Origin: Ailanthus altissimus
Taxonomy: Eukaryota > Streptophyta > Magnoliopsida > Sapindales > Simaroubaceae
Length of the DNA: 64,000 bases
Assembly: GCA_946807835.1 (NCBI GenBank)
Contig: OX327683.1
Coordinates: forward strand, 37,383,001-37,447,000
Direction of reading: 5' to 3'
The position numbers and the translations under genes are program-made. Below are positions 48,034-59,704 of this stretch, in pieces; position 1 is the first letter of the stretch, and every line of letters begins with the position of its first letter. Under the pieces are notes generated by a model. It was not told the DNA's origin, searched no databases, and saw only the letters and a list, made by a program, of their open reading frames with translations.

Positions 48034-48160
48034 AATTGGCTGGGAACCTATTGATACGCTACGCGGCTACGTCTCAGGGACCACAGTCATTTGCTCGTGA
48101 TCGAGCCGCTTTCATCGTTCGCGATGCTCCAAAACCAAGCCTACCCCAAAAGTTTAACAG
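48034..48160 (+). pseudogene. AP2/ERF domain pseudogene fragment
   Basis: One frame gives NWLGTY, then a stop at the position of Asp in WLGTYD. After a frame change the sequence reads FARDRAAFIVRDAPKPSL, aligning with [19 protein letters not shown] of the intact ERF. DNA blocks TTGGCTGGG.ACCTAT and GATCGAGCCGCTTTC match 13254-13313. Only the second half of the AP2 domain is recognisable. It lies on the same strand as the intact gene and the other relics. Confidence 0.75.
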
Positions 48161-49000
48161 TCCGAAAAATTTGCGCATGATACAGTTTAATCCAAAATTT
48201 TAAATTAATAAATACAAGTTTAATATTAATATTAAATAAAAATCTTTAACAACTTTTTTTTACGTAAAATGTGAATTTTATTAAATTTAAATCAAGTGAA
48301 TCTTTCTATTCTCTTATTTTATTAGTTAAAAGCTAAAAAATTAAAATTTTAATAAATTTAAAATAAGTAAATTCTAATAGGTCTAAATTAAGTAAATCTT
48401 TCCGTTTCTCTATCTTGTTGATTGAAAATTAAAAAATAAATATCTTAATAAATTTAAACTAAGTGAATCTCTCGTCTCGAGATTCTAATAGGTATGAACT
48501 AAGTAAATTTTATTAAGTCTAAATTAAGTGAATCTTTTTATTCTCCTGTTTTATTAATTGAAAGCTAAAATATAAAAATTTTAATAAATCTAAAATAAGT
48601 GAATTCTAATATGTTTGAATTAAGTAGATCTCCCCATCTCCCTGTCTTGTTGATTAAAAATTAAAAAATAAATATTTTAATAAATTTAAACCAAGTGGAT
48701 CCCTCGTCTCGAGATCTTAATAGGTATGAACTAAGTAGATTCTCTTATCCTCTTATCTCGTTGATTGAAAACTAAAAAATTAAGATTTTAATAGATGTAA
48801 AGCAAATAGATCACTTATTTCATTGATTAAAAACTAATAAATTAAAAAATTAATTGAAAATAAAAACATAAAAAAAACTTAAACTCAAGACTTTGATTTT
48901 GATATTATATTAATTTATTATTTAATTCAAAATTTTAAATTAATAGATAAAATTTAATTTTAATACTAAATACAAGTCTTTATCAAATATAAAAATAAAG
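48161..49000. repeat. AT-rich repeat with 232-bp tandem array
   Basis: The phrases AATAAGTRAATTCTAATA and CTCGTCTCGAGAT each recur 232 bp apart (48363/48595 and 48471/48703), giving a little over two units between about 48280 and 48790. Shorter TAAGTGAATCT-like words recur inside the unit. The ends carry AATTTTAAATTAATA words of a common plant repeat, and no coding sequence is present. Confidence 0.75.
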
Positions 49001-49935
49001 ATTTTACAGGGAGTTACATTTATATTTCATATAAACAGAAACTAAGAGTTTTATAATATCTTTTAAGAAAAGTGCTAACGATTATTTGCAATTGTGTCAA
49101 TTATTACTTTAAAATTAATTACGTTCGTTTATCTTAGTATTTTATATTTATACTAATTTTATTGAAATAATACAAGAAAAAATGTATATGATTTGACATA
49201 AAAAGAATGACTGGATCAATCACGACTAACGTTAAATAACATTGCTCGTCTTTTAAATTTACAGTAGGCCAAAATAAGCACGTTGAAAAACAAAATTAAA
49301 AAAAAAACATAAAAATTAAACAGAACAAAGTCATGAAGCTATGCGGATACATATAGTCATATAGAGAGAAGATTTTCGACAAATTATAATAAATAAGAAA
49401 AAATCTATTTAGCCCATGCAAAGTTGTCGTATTTCGTAAGAAAAAGTTAAGTCATTTGAAATATTACAATAATTCAAAGCATCATTTTTTTTTTTAAGTA
49501 AGAAATTTAATAATTGTGCAAAAGATAGAAGAGAGCATATATCGTCATAGTTTAGAGAGGATTTGCCAGCATATTCGGGATGATTTTAATCTAGCTACAG
49601 TGAGTTATTAAATAATTGTATGAAATTCGTAGTTAAATCACATATTCATCAATATTAAGACAAAAACAATAACTAATAAAAAAAGTTTTTTAAAAAAAAA
49701 AATCTATCAGATAAAATTTAGATGTACTATTATAATTAGTAAAATAGGTCGTGCCATCAAATTAATAGACAAGTACTTTTCCTTTCGTTATACAACTTAA
49801 TAACATAGAATGCAACCTGATCTTTTAAAATAAGCTAGAAATTTATCGTTAGAGGCCGACTTAGAAGAGTAATTATTAACCTTTCTCCTCCGAAATTATT
49901 TATATTCTAGAAATTTATTGTTAAAGGCCAATTTA
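49001..49935. other. AT-rich intergenic DNA, no gene seen
   Basis: No supported feature apart from short A and T runs. Confidence 0.5.
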
Positions 49936-50116
49936 TAAAAATAATATTATATTTTTTAAATATTATTATAAATTTTTTATCTTAAATTAATGTATAATGA
50001 GATAATTTTTAAAATAAATTATTACATTATTTTATCGTTTAATAATTATTTAACATATTATTTAAATAAAAAAATTTAAATAACATTTAAGAAACGTAAT
50101 ATTATTCTCTAACAAA
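49936..50116. mobile_element. Palindromic MITE-like element, same style as 11427
   Basis: Left AATAATATTATATTTTTTAA and right AAACGTAATATTATTCT are approximate inverted copies, with ATTTAACATATTATTTAAAT in the right arm. More diverged than the element at 11427. Confidence 0.5.
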
Positions 50117-50139
50117 TTCATTTTACATACGGACCTAAA

Positions 50140-50530
50140 ACTCGATGTGAATCGAATTAATGTCATTGTATATAATTGCCTCAATAATTAAAACAAAACA
50201 TAAAAGAGAATAATTCAATCACTTGTTATCATTTGATTAATACATATCCTTCGACATTTTCATGATCAATTGGGTGTTGATCATTATCACGACTTATGTG
50301 TGCCGATAAGGCTTGACTTTTCTTAAAGAGTATAATGGAGAAGACCTAAAGGCAAGTCGCAGTTGAAGCAAAATAGCGTAAGCTTTTTAAAAGGCGACCA
50401 TGAAGGCAGGATTCACATTGGCTTTCCACGAGATCAATTATGATGATTGTAGACCATTTTAACTCTACTGGGAAATATCAAATGATGAACTTCTAGAACA
50501 ACATAGACTTTTTTCTTCACCTTGTTTTTT
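50140..50530. repeat. Duplicated non-coding block Y' (partner 37080-37480)
   Basis: Second copy of block Y (see shared words there). No gene. Confidence 0.8.
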
Positions 50531-50692
50531 AGTTCATTGAATGACTTTTATCGAATTAAATTGGAGAAGGGGAAAAAAAAGCAGGTTAAGATTTCATTGA
50601 ATGATTTGGATTTTACGTGCATGAGTATGGTCAAAAAACCACTTGGAAATTTGTTGCACAGATGAATAATGTTGATTGCCAATATGTGACAG

Positions 50693-50880
50693 TAACGGGG
50701 AGCGGACCAAAATTTAAAGCGATAGAGTTAGATATTTAAGTTAAAAATTGTATTAAATTAAAATTTAACTATATTAAAATTTTAATATCAAACTTAAAAA
50801 AAAAAATCTGTTTAAAAAATAATTGACGCGTAGGGGGGACATGGCCCCTCAGCTCCTAAGAAGCTCCGCCAAGTTGATTT
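50693..50880. mobile_element. Probable small non-autonomous DNA transposon
   Basis: The left end ACGGGGAGCGGACCAAAATTTA is echoed inverted by the right end GCTCCTAAGAAGCTCCGCC, around an AT-rich middle. The right part GGGGGACATGGCCCC is a common feature of a dicot repeat class that contains GGAGC/GCTCC ends. A weaker relative lies at 37555-37810. Confidence 0.4.
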
Positions 50881-52349
50881 ATGGAAGTCAAAAGTGAAGA
50901 TTGACATTTACAAAGCTAATAAGGTCAGTGTACTTTAGCAGCCAACAAATTAAATTCAACGTGGGAATCAAGTTACGAAAAGAATTGCAACCCTAATTTT
51001 AAAGCCATCGTGATCGTCAATGTTCACTACTACTAAAAGACAAGAGTAACACTATTTGACAGTCTATCTTATCTCATTAACCCCCAACTTCATATTATAT
51101 ATATAGATATAGATATTCTATATACCCGTTCCATCCCCAATTTATTTTTATTGTTATTTTAAATACGCTCAAATAATTTAGAAAATTATAAACAACTCAA
51201 TTTTTTTTATAATTCTTGTTATTCTTAAAAGTTATTTATTTCATCTCTTAAATAATAATTTTTTAAATGTTAACATATTTACAATATTAAAAGTTTAGCG
51301 TGTATAATAGATATCAAGATTTATGATTTATTTATAAAAGGAAAAAAATTATATATAAGTGTATTTTTTTTGTCTTTTATTAGTAATTTTATATAATAAA
51401 AATAAAATTTTAAATAAAAATAACAAGGGAAGGTTGATGAGATAACATAAGAAGTTAAATAGCGCCACTGAAACAATAAATAGTGAAACTGGCCCGAGTA
51501 TTTTGACATTCTCGAAGGGAAAATTAAGCCTATGGGTCTTGATGCCCAAGCCCACAAGTCCATCTTCTTGGACCGCATGAGGCCCATACTATTTCTGCCC
51601 GAAACGCAGACAATACCCAAGCTCATTTTCAGTCAGCAGAGCAGGGAAATTGAAGAAATTTTAATTGTTGTGAAGAAGGGGTAAGTAGAAAGAAATTGAA
51701 GAAATTTTCTAGAGAAAGTTTAACCAAACAGTAAATGGAAAGGAAAAAACAGAGAAAATGCGGAGGATTTTATTTCTTAGTTAGCTTAGATTTTGTAGAT
51801 ACTAATTAGTGGTTAATTAGAAAAATCTAAAAGTAAATATCCAATCAGATTCTTTTTTGGCGGGAATTGTCCTGAATCATGCTAACAACTTTGCCACATC
51901 AGCATCATTTAATAACCTACCTTTGACTCAGCGGCCATGTCATCATATATCTTCATTAGTTTGGATAACCATCCATGAGAGACGTTACATTACATTCGTT
52001 TGGATAATCAACTCACAAACAATGAACAACCACTTAAATATACAGCATTAATTTTCAATAATATTAATAGACAGATAACACAATATATATATATATATAT
52101 ATATACTAATAATCATAAGCACTATACAACTTATAAAAAAATTTATTAAAAATAAAGAAAAATATTAAACCAACTATGTAAATGTAATAAAAAAAAAGTC
52201 TTAAACTTGGGAAATGATTTTTTTGTGTTTATTTAATTCGAAGGATGTAATTAAAGTAAGATCTTTTTATGATGACGTAGCAGAAGAGTAGATTAACTTA
52301 TATTCCTTATGGTATCTCGAAAATATTGGACTACTAATTATTTTTTTTT
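50881..52349. other. Intergenic DNA with a possible diverged LTR piece
   Basis: The part 51840-51965, read on the minus strand (GAGTCAAAGGTAGGTTATTA, ATGCTGATGTGGCA, TTCCCGCC), resembles 2790-2885. An (AT)n run lies at 52083-52105. The minus-strand open frame 51321-51626 shows no motif. No gene supported. Confidence 0.4.
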
Positions 52350-52429
52350 ACTGCAAGTGCTAGATCGGTAGGAATAAAGTTTTTTAAATCCCTATAAAGT
52401 AAAATTTTGACCTTGAGAGGGACTTAATT

Positions 52430-55400
52430 ATTTAAGATTCTCTTCCAATGGTGTTGTGATCTGTCTAAAGATACATGGGAGTTAGAATTCTGCTCCTGAA
52501 GGGCTACATAATACCCACTCTTTATTGTGTAATCCACCCTCTTATTGTAATGCTATCATAGATAGTCATCCTCTTCTTGTTTAGGAATGGGAATGCTTAT
52601 TATCATCTTGGCATCTTCATCCAAAAAGTGATTCTCCAACATCTCAAAATTCCATTGCCTATCCTCAATGATTAAGAGTTCAATCTTATTGTCACTTGGC
52701 AGCTTTGTCGGGAAAATAGGCTTAAAATTAATGGTTCTTGAAATTCATTTACTCTGATATATGGCCACATTCTTTCCACTTCCACCAAATAACCCATTTA
52801 TTCAGCATCTCCCTCTCCCACAAAATACTTCTCTAAATGTATGAGGGATTACTCCTCATCTTAACCTCCAAAAAGTCCTCATGCTTAAAATACCCGGTCT
52901 TAAAAAGCTTGACAACTAATGAATCTAGATTTTGAACAATCCTCCAAACTTGCTTGGCTAGCAAATTTTGATTAAAACAGGTTAAGTCTCTAAAGCCTAT
53001 ACCTCTATTATTTTTACTATGGCTCATCCTTTTTCACCTAGCCTAATGAGTTCTTTTGTTCTGCTCATCTACTGTCCCCCACGAAAATATAGATAACATC
53101 TTATGAGCTTTCTCACACAAATCTCTTGGCATTTTAAAAACACTCATTGCACAAGTGGCCACAATCTAAGCAACTGCTTTAATTAGTATCTCCTTCCCTC
53201 CACTCAAGAAAAGCCTCTCCTGCCAGTTTTTGACCTTATTGACAACCCTTAGACGGACCTCATTAAAGAAAGCCTTCTTGTTCCTACCTACCATAGAGGG
53301 TAAGCTAATGTACCTTTCATGGATTACACACCCTTCAATTGAAAATTATTGTAGCTCATTTACCTTATTCCCTGAGATATTAGGACTAACAAAGATGGTG
53401 CACTTCTTGAAATTAAAGAGCTCCCCTAAGGCCTGAGCATAATAGATAAACACCTTTTTTTTTAATTGTTGTAACCCCGCACATCAACTTTAATGAACAC
53501 TAAACTGTTATCAGCAAAGAGAAGGTGGAGATGACTAATGTGCTGTTGAATTTGATTCCCTCTATCAGTTTCCTAGCTTCTGCCTAACTCAACAAAGCTG
53601 AAAAATCTTCAACAAGCAACAAAAACAAGTATAGGGACAATGGACATCTTTGTTTAAGACCCCTAGTTGCCATGAAACTACCTTTAATCTCTCTGTTGAT
53701 TATAACTGAAAAGGGAGTAGTTGAGATGCATCTTATCACTAAGTCAATCCATCCATCCGGGAAGCCCAATATGGCTATAACATCCTTAAAAAAACTCCAC
53801 TCCACCCTATCATAAGCCTTGCATATGTCTAACTTCAAGGCTACATACCTTCATTGACCTTTTTTCTTTCTTTTAATTTTATGGAGGCACTTATATCCTG
53901 CAATTACCTTGCCACTGATCAATTTATTAAGGAGGAAGGCACACTAGTTTTAAGATATCACAACACTAAGAACATGCTTTAACCGATTAGCACTAGTTTT
54001 AGCAATTATTATGTAGCTTACATTACAAAAACTAATTGGTCTAAAATTAATGGGCTTTTTAGGGTTAATTATTTTTGGAATTAAAGTAATTAAAGTGGAA
54101 TTTAGGGATTCAGAGTTACCTTATTGATTAAGCACATAGAGGCATGTTTTGATGGTATCTTCTCCTACCTCCTGCCAGTGTCTTTGGTAAAAGCCAGCAG
54201 ACAAACCATTTGGGCCTGGAGCTTTGAGGGGGTTCATCTACCATAAAGCATAAGTAACCTCCTATCTTGTAAAGGCTTATGCAACTATTTTTTCATTTCC
54301 CTTAATACTTTGCACTTTATTCCTTGAAGTGTCTCCTTTTTCACATTCTTTGCTGGCCAGGTTGAACAAAAAATGTTTTTAAAATATTCATATAACACAT
54401 TTCCTACTACATGTTCATCAATCTCCCATTGACCCCCATCATTCAGGATCCCCTTTATCTCATTGTTTCTCTTCCTCTGAGAAGCCACAACATGAATTTT
54501 TTTTTGAGTTTTTATCACCTTCTTTCATCCACAGCACCTTGGTCATATGTTTCAATAAGTTTCATCCTCAGAGCATGTTGTTAATTGGTTTTTCTAGTTT
54601 CAAAATCTCTGTTTTGTTACTGTCCTGCCAGTGATTCCTCGTGCATACCGCCAATTTGTCTACAAGGCTTTGAAAAAGCTTCCTTCTCCTTCCGAACTCC
54701 AGGCTTTTAACCCTCTCTTTACCTTTTTCAATTTCTTAGCAAAGAATCAATGGGATTTTCTTTTACATGCCCTCTACTGCTAGCAATCCTCCACTATTTT
54801 AGCACAACCCTCATAGGAATTCCAAAGCCACCCATACTGAAACCTTGAATTCCTTTTCTTCTTTGTGTACACCCAATTATTATCATTCCATGTTTCCAAT
54901 AAAACAAGACAATGGTTTGATCTTGTTGATATTAAACGTTGAACTTTATATCTATGAACCATCCTTCCCCAATCTCCATTGCATAAAAAACGATCTAATC
55001 TTTTTTCAACAAAAATTTTTCCGTACCTTCTGGTGAACCATGTGAATTGATGGCCTTCCCAACCCATGTCCACTAAATTGCATTTTTCTACAGCCTCTTA
55101 TAACTCCATAATTGCTTCAACATATCTCGGCCTTCCCCCAATTTTTTCTTCACAATTAAGAATCTCGTTGAAGTCTCCAGTACATAACCAAGGGCCCTGG
55201 AAGACCGTATATACCTGTAAATCTCTACTATTTTGAATTTCCATCTTTGATCACAGAATCAATGTGGCTTCTACTGTGCGACAAAATCCTTAAGTTTATT
55301 TATTTATTCCACAAAAGCATTACCCCTCCACCTAAGCCTTCTCTTCCAATTTCACAACAATTATCAAACTAGAGCCTTTTGCCCATTTCCCTCATTCGAT

Positions 55401-55550
55401 CTTCAGTCATCTTCGTCTTACACAAAAACAGAAAATTCGATTTTTTGAATACCCTGAATGTCCAAGGGTTCCCTAAACCTCAAACACTCTAACTTACAAT
55501 TTTCATGTCTTTCAATAAGACTAGTCACCAGCCATTATTGATCCCCACAC
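52430..55550 (-). pseudogene. LINE ORF2 (endonuclease-RT), degenerate
   Basis: Recognisable strings, 5' to 3': KTKMTEDRMREMGKRL near 55400; GWEGHQFTWF and EKRLDRFLCN (endonuclease, about 54950-55070) with the catalytic SDH changed to RSNH; APGPNG-like text near 54200; LDICKAYDRVEWSFF, RGLKQRCPLS (about 53640-53830). The RT active box reads LFADNS near 53506-53519, so the second Asp of FADD has become Asn. The C-terminal block is GIGFRDLTCFNQNLLAKQVWR (52915-53010) and RSILWERDAE. Inactive. Confidence 0.82.
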
Positions 55551-55619
55551 CTCTAGTTCAATTCCTGCACTTTCCTCTTTAGTTCTAAAAAGTCGTTGCT
55601 CCACTTCATGTTAATATTC

Positions 55620-57050
55620 CTTTTTAAACCGTTTTTCCCCTAGTTTTCAGGCCTCTCCTTTATTTAATAGCCTCTTCCTTAAAATGGCATGGGTTACACT
55701 TCTCTCGTCCCTCTTTCTTGTTTTGAATTCCTAGGCTCCATTTCGGCCCCCTATTCCCCTCCATTAACTCTTGCCCTTAATTTCCATTTTCTTTTGGGCT
55801 CAGGGAGTAAGTTAATAATCGGCCTAGAATTTAACCCATTTTGGTTCCCCTCCTTACTCTTGACCCACTCACCTCTGCCCATTATCTTAGCAGCAACCCC
55901 ATCTTCCCATTTGGTGCAAACATGGCTCTTTTATGGAAGCAAATTTCCTGCCCCAACCACTTTACATTCTCCTTCTTTATTAACTCCCCTATCAGCCACC
56001 TGTTGCTTTCCTTGGTCCTTTCTCCCGTCAATCTCCAACCCTTCTCTCTGAGTTACTTCAATGAATGATCTCGAAGTTTCCACCACATGAATTATTGGCC
56101 TTATATCTTTTTGACTCGGGTTTTCTTCCCCATCACCTAGTCTTTTGGGTTCAGGTTAGTGTCTTCTTATTGCCGTCTAACTGCTAGTTCTGTTCCTTCT
56201 TCACCAAATTTCCTTCCCCAATTACTGCTTCTACATTATTCCGCTTCTTAGCCTCCTGATTTTTCTTCTGAAGTTTTGAATGCATCGTGGAATCTCCAAG
56301 TACACCTGCACGTATCCATATAGTATAAGCAAAACTCTTTCCGTCTGATTCCTTCATTTGATTTCTTTTTATACTAGCGGATCTTTTTTTACTTTTCCTG
56401 AAGCCATTCTATACACTCTATGTAAGTGTCCAATCCGACCACAAAAATTGCAGAAATCTAGTAATTTTTTGGATTGAATTAGTAGGATCACTTCCTTTTG
56501 ATTCCTCAAAACATCAATTTTTACATCTCTTTATGGGCTTGGTAATATCCATCTTTACTCGTACGCTCGCGAATCTACCTATGCAGAATCCCTTCTCGTT
56601 AAATTCGATCTCCTCAACTTGACCCACTTTATTGCTAATCATCCAAACGATCTCTTTATGCATACATAACATAGGCAGATTATGTAATTGGAAAAAAAAA
56701 AGTGAACTGAAATTTCATCTTGTTTATCTCTCTTATTCCCTCTACTGTGTTTAATACAATAAGGGCTTTATTGTTGCCTTAAAGGACTCTCTATTAACTG
56801 CTCTACTGGATAAGACCTTCAGAACCAGACTCCCTTTGCTCATTCTTTCCTCACTTTATAGTACCCTTTCTGGGATATTTATAATTTCCTCATTTTCTAT
56901 AGAAATCTTTAAATAACTACATGTCTTAATAAGGCTTTTCATTTCTATCGTTACCTACCTCGTACCAACCATTAAGGACTTAAATGCTTCAATGGGTGAA
57001 AATTACACCTTTTATTCTGAGCTACCTTCTACACTCAAAAAGAGTGAGTG
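55620..57050 (-). pseudogene. LINE ORF1 (nucleic-acid-binding), degenerate
   Basis: Contains VEEIEFNEKGFCIGRFASVRVKMDI in pieces (about 56545-56640), typical of the N-terminal domain of plant L1 ORF1 (the DUF4283 type), and a zinc knuckle FCNFCGRIGHLHRVY (about 56410-56460) whose last Cys is replaced by Tyr. The plus-strand open frames at 55689-56068 are antisense shadows of its C-terminal part. Frameshifted throughout. Confidence 0.7.
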
Positions 57051-57090
57051 AATAAAGCCATTAAGGCTTCGGCTACTCCCACTTCCCCCA

Positions 57091-59000
57091 GTTGTACAGT
57101 TGCTACAGATAGAGAATAGGAGAATTGTGAAATCGGTACTTGAAGATTTGATAAACTCTACTTTTATTTCATATTTAACTACTTCAAATACTCACATTCT
57201 TTTTTATATATATATAATTAATGCTTTTTATTTTATTGCAAGTATAACTTTAAAATCACAACATCTCTATACCAAAGAGACTTAAATAATCAAAGTTAAT
57301 GATTAATGATAATAATTAATTTCACTGCAATTGTGGTTGCAAAACCACAATATTTCTCTATCTTTAGTGATGATGAACAACTTATCTTGAGACAAATATG
57401 TAAACAACTTAAACATGATTTTCTATACATTAAATAATAAAGTATAAAGATCAAATGTAGAAAATATTTTTTAACCTCTAACAATTGATGTCAATTTACA
57501 GCAAGCTTTTTGTGTTTTGGCTCTTTCAAACTCTTCGCACACTTTCAATGATGATGTCTATTCTAAAAAAAATCGAGATTAAGTAGGTAGGGCTTAGGGA
57601 CAAAAAAAACGAATGAGTTTATTAAAATTAACCCTTCTATTAAAGGTTAATAATTATTTTAAACGGTTACCATTGTAGTAGAGGGCAGTTTCAACTGCTC
57701 ATGAGAGTTAAAAAGAGTTGTAACTTTTGATGTGAGTTTATGTATATGGATCATAATTTAATAACGTAAAAAAATTACAAAATAAGCATAAAAAACCTCA
57801 ATAATAGTAATAACAATAAATATAATATTAAGAATATAAAAATATACTAATTATTCTACATCTAATGCATGTCAATGAACATTTTTTATAAATACGACAA
57901 GAATTAAAGAATTAGCATCCGTTTTGGTTGGATATTTTTCACAAGTTAAAAGTGTTTTTTTAATATTAAAAGTTTTACTATTTTATTTTCACATGTAATT
58001 AAAGAAGCGCTTTTTGAAACTTTATTAACGTAAGCTTTACTTTTAAAAAAAAAATTATATTTATAAAAGCTATGTCAAATGAACATTTTAATAACATCGA
58101 GAGAGAAGAATACATTAAAGAAAGTAACATGCACTCCACATTGCAGAGAAATTCTTAAATTAAAATTTAAGCAATAAAGAATTAATTGCAAATGACAATG
58201 CATATATAATAATAGGATGATAGATTAAAAATAAATAAATAAATAGATCCTTTAGTTAAAACGTATCCAAAATAAATATTATCTTGAAACACGGTGGCGC
58301 ATGATTGGTTGGTAATTAGTAGCATAATTTTTACTTGTATAATCTCCGTTGCGATTTCATCATCTTTGATTATTGAGCATTAATAATACGACCAGTTTAT
58401 TGCATTCAAATAAAAATTTAAACTAAATATTTAATTTAGTTCAAGAAAAATCTTAAGAAATCAACTTCGTCATCTGGCAATATATAATTATATATATACT
58501 TCGCAAGGGACAAATTATTGGTCAGATGAGTGCATGAATTATTCTATTTTCTTTTGAACACATTGTCGAATTGACTATATTGAAATTGAAGAAAAGGGAA
58601 TCGTATATTTTCTTTTTGCATATTTAATATTTATTTGTTGATTAATTATATCATCAATCAGTACTTGGAAGATCTTTCAGATAAGTGATTATGCAACTGA
58701 TTGGATCAAATTTATAATTTAATTTCTATTATATTAATTTAAACCAAACAAGTGAGCTTTTTTTCTTTTTTTCTTTCTTTCCTGAAGCGATGAAGTGTGT
58801 GGATTTTGTATAAAATTCATTTTTATCTTTATATGAGAATGTGCTTTTACACAAATATAATTTTGAATTCATCTATTTAAAAAATTAATTTTTTTTTAAA
58901 GAACTTAAATAAATTTGGAATTCAAAGCATATCCTTTATTATTAGGATCATGCAGATTATATTTATTTTCTATTGCATATGAGCTGCAATATGCAAACTG
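57091..59000. other. AT-rich intergenic DNA, no gene seen
   Basis: No coding sequence or defined repeat supported. Confidence 0.5.

Positions 59001-59034
<34 letters not shown>
59001..59034. repeat. Compound (AT)10(GT)7 microsatellite
   Basis: Uninterrupted AT run followed by a GT run. Confidence 0.95.
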
Positions 59035-59054
59035 ATAGGCAAATATAAGAGGAT

Positions 59055-59704
59055 TGTTGAAGTAGAAATAATTAAATAAGTAATAAATTCAAAATATATA
59101 ACGTAATAATCAAGTAATTAAGAAAATTATATAGAGAAAGTAGAATAAAAATACATAAAGAATTTACATGGTTCGATAATTTACTTACGTCCACGGCAGA
59201 TTAAGATCTCACTATTTTATTATTGAATCACAAGGCACTCACAAAATATATATTTTACAATAAAAAACTTATAAAGAACACAAGTCTTTCTTGTAAACTA
59301 AAGGTTTCTCTGACAAATAATTACAAAGAATGCTTTTGATCACCAATATTTGTTTACAGATCAATAAAAAACATTTATATAGGCTTTAGAATGACCTAAG
59401 TTAATCATAAACGCGTGAGAGTTGTATTAAAGAGTCTGTATAGATATAAGAGACTGTTCAAAATGAGAAACCTATTTTCTACATCAACGCCGCGATGCTG
59501 GTTGAATCGTGCTCAGCGTCGCAATACTGTAGTCACCGCCAACGGGCTCTGCAGAGCTGGCTTCTTGGCGCCTTAGCTCCTAACCCTGGGTAGTTGCGCC
59601 TTCTCCAATCGTTTATTTTCGTGTTCGTCTTGTTTCTCTTCACATCCAACGCATTTGACTTGTTTTTCAAATTATATTAAAATAATTTTTAATCAACTAT
59701 CTCA
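59055..59704 (-). repeat. Lone family-B copia LTR (650 bp)
   Basis: TGTTGAAGTAG...TATCTCA in plus orientation, colinear with 18466-19093 including the GC-rich patch (about 59485-59600). No gag-pol remains on either side, so it is a solo LTR or the last piece of a deleted element. The bases next to it (AGGAT and TAAAG) do not form a clear TSD. Confidence 0.82.

Larger units (their letters stand above)
52350..57090 (-). mobile_element. Older L1-type LINE with ORF1 and ORF2 remains
   Basis: Minus-strand element ending at a poly(A) (T run at 52341-52349). From 5' to 3' it shows ORF1 remains (about 55620-57050), the endonuclease (54780-55550), the RT (53450-54520) and a C-terminal zinc/RNH-adjacent region (52430-53030). 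Frameshifts and stops are frequent everywhere, so it is older than the LINE at 41.6-47.7 kb. Its 5' end and TSD could not be fixed. Confidence 0.8.

Noticed and set aside
51321..51626. A 101-residue minus-strand open frame
   Set aside because: No recognisable motif; the second half is hydrophobic only because of T-rich DNA.
55689..56068. Plus-strand open frames of 120 and 75 residues
   Set aside because: They are antisense to the LINE ORF1 region and Pro/Ser/Leu-rich in the way antisense frames of such regions are.
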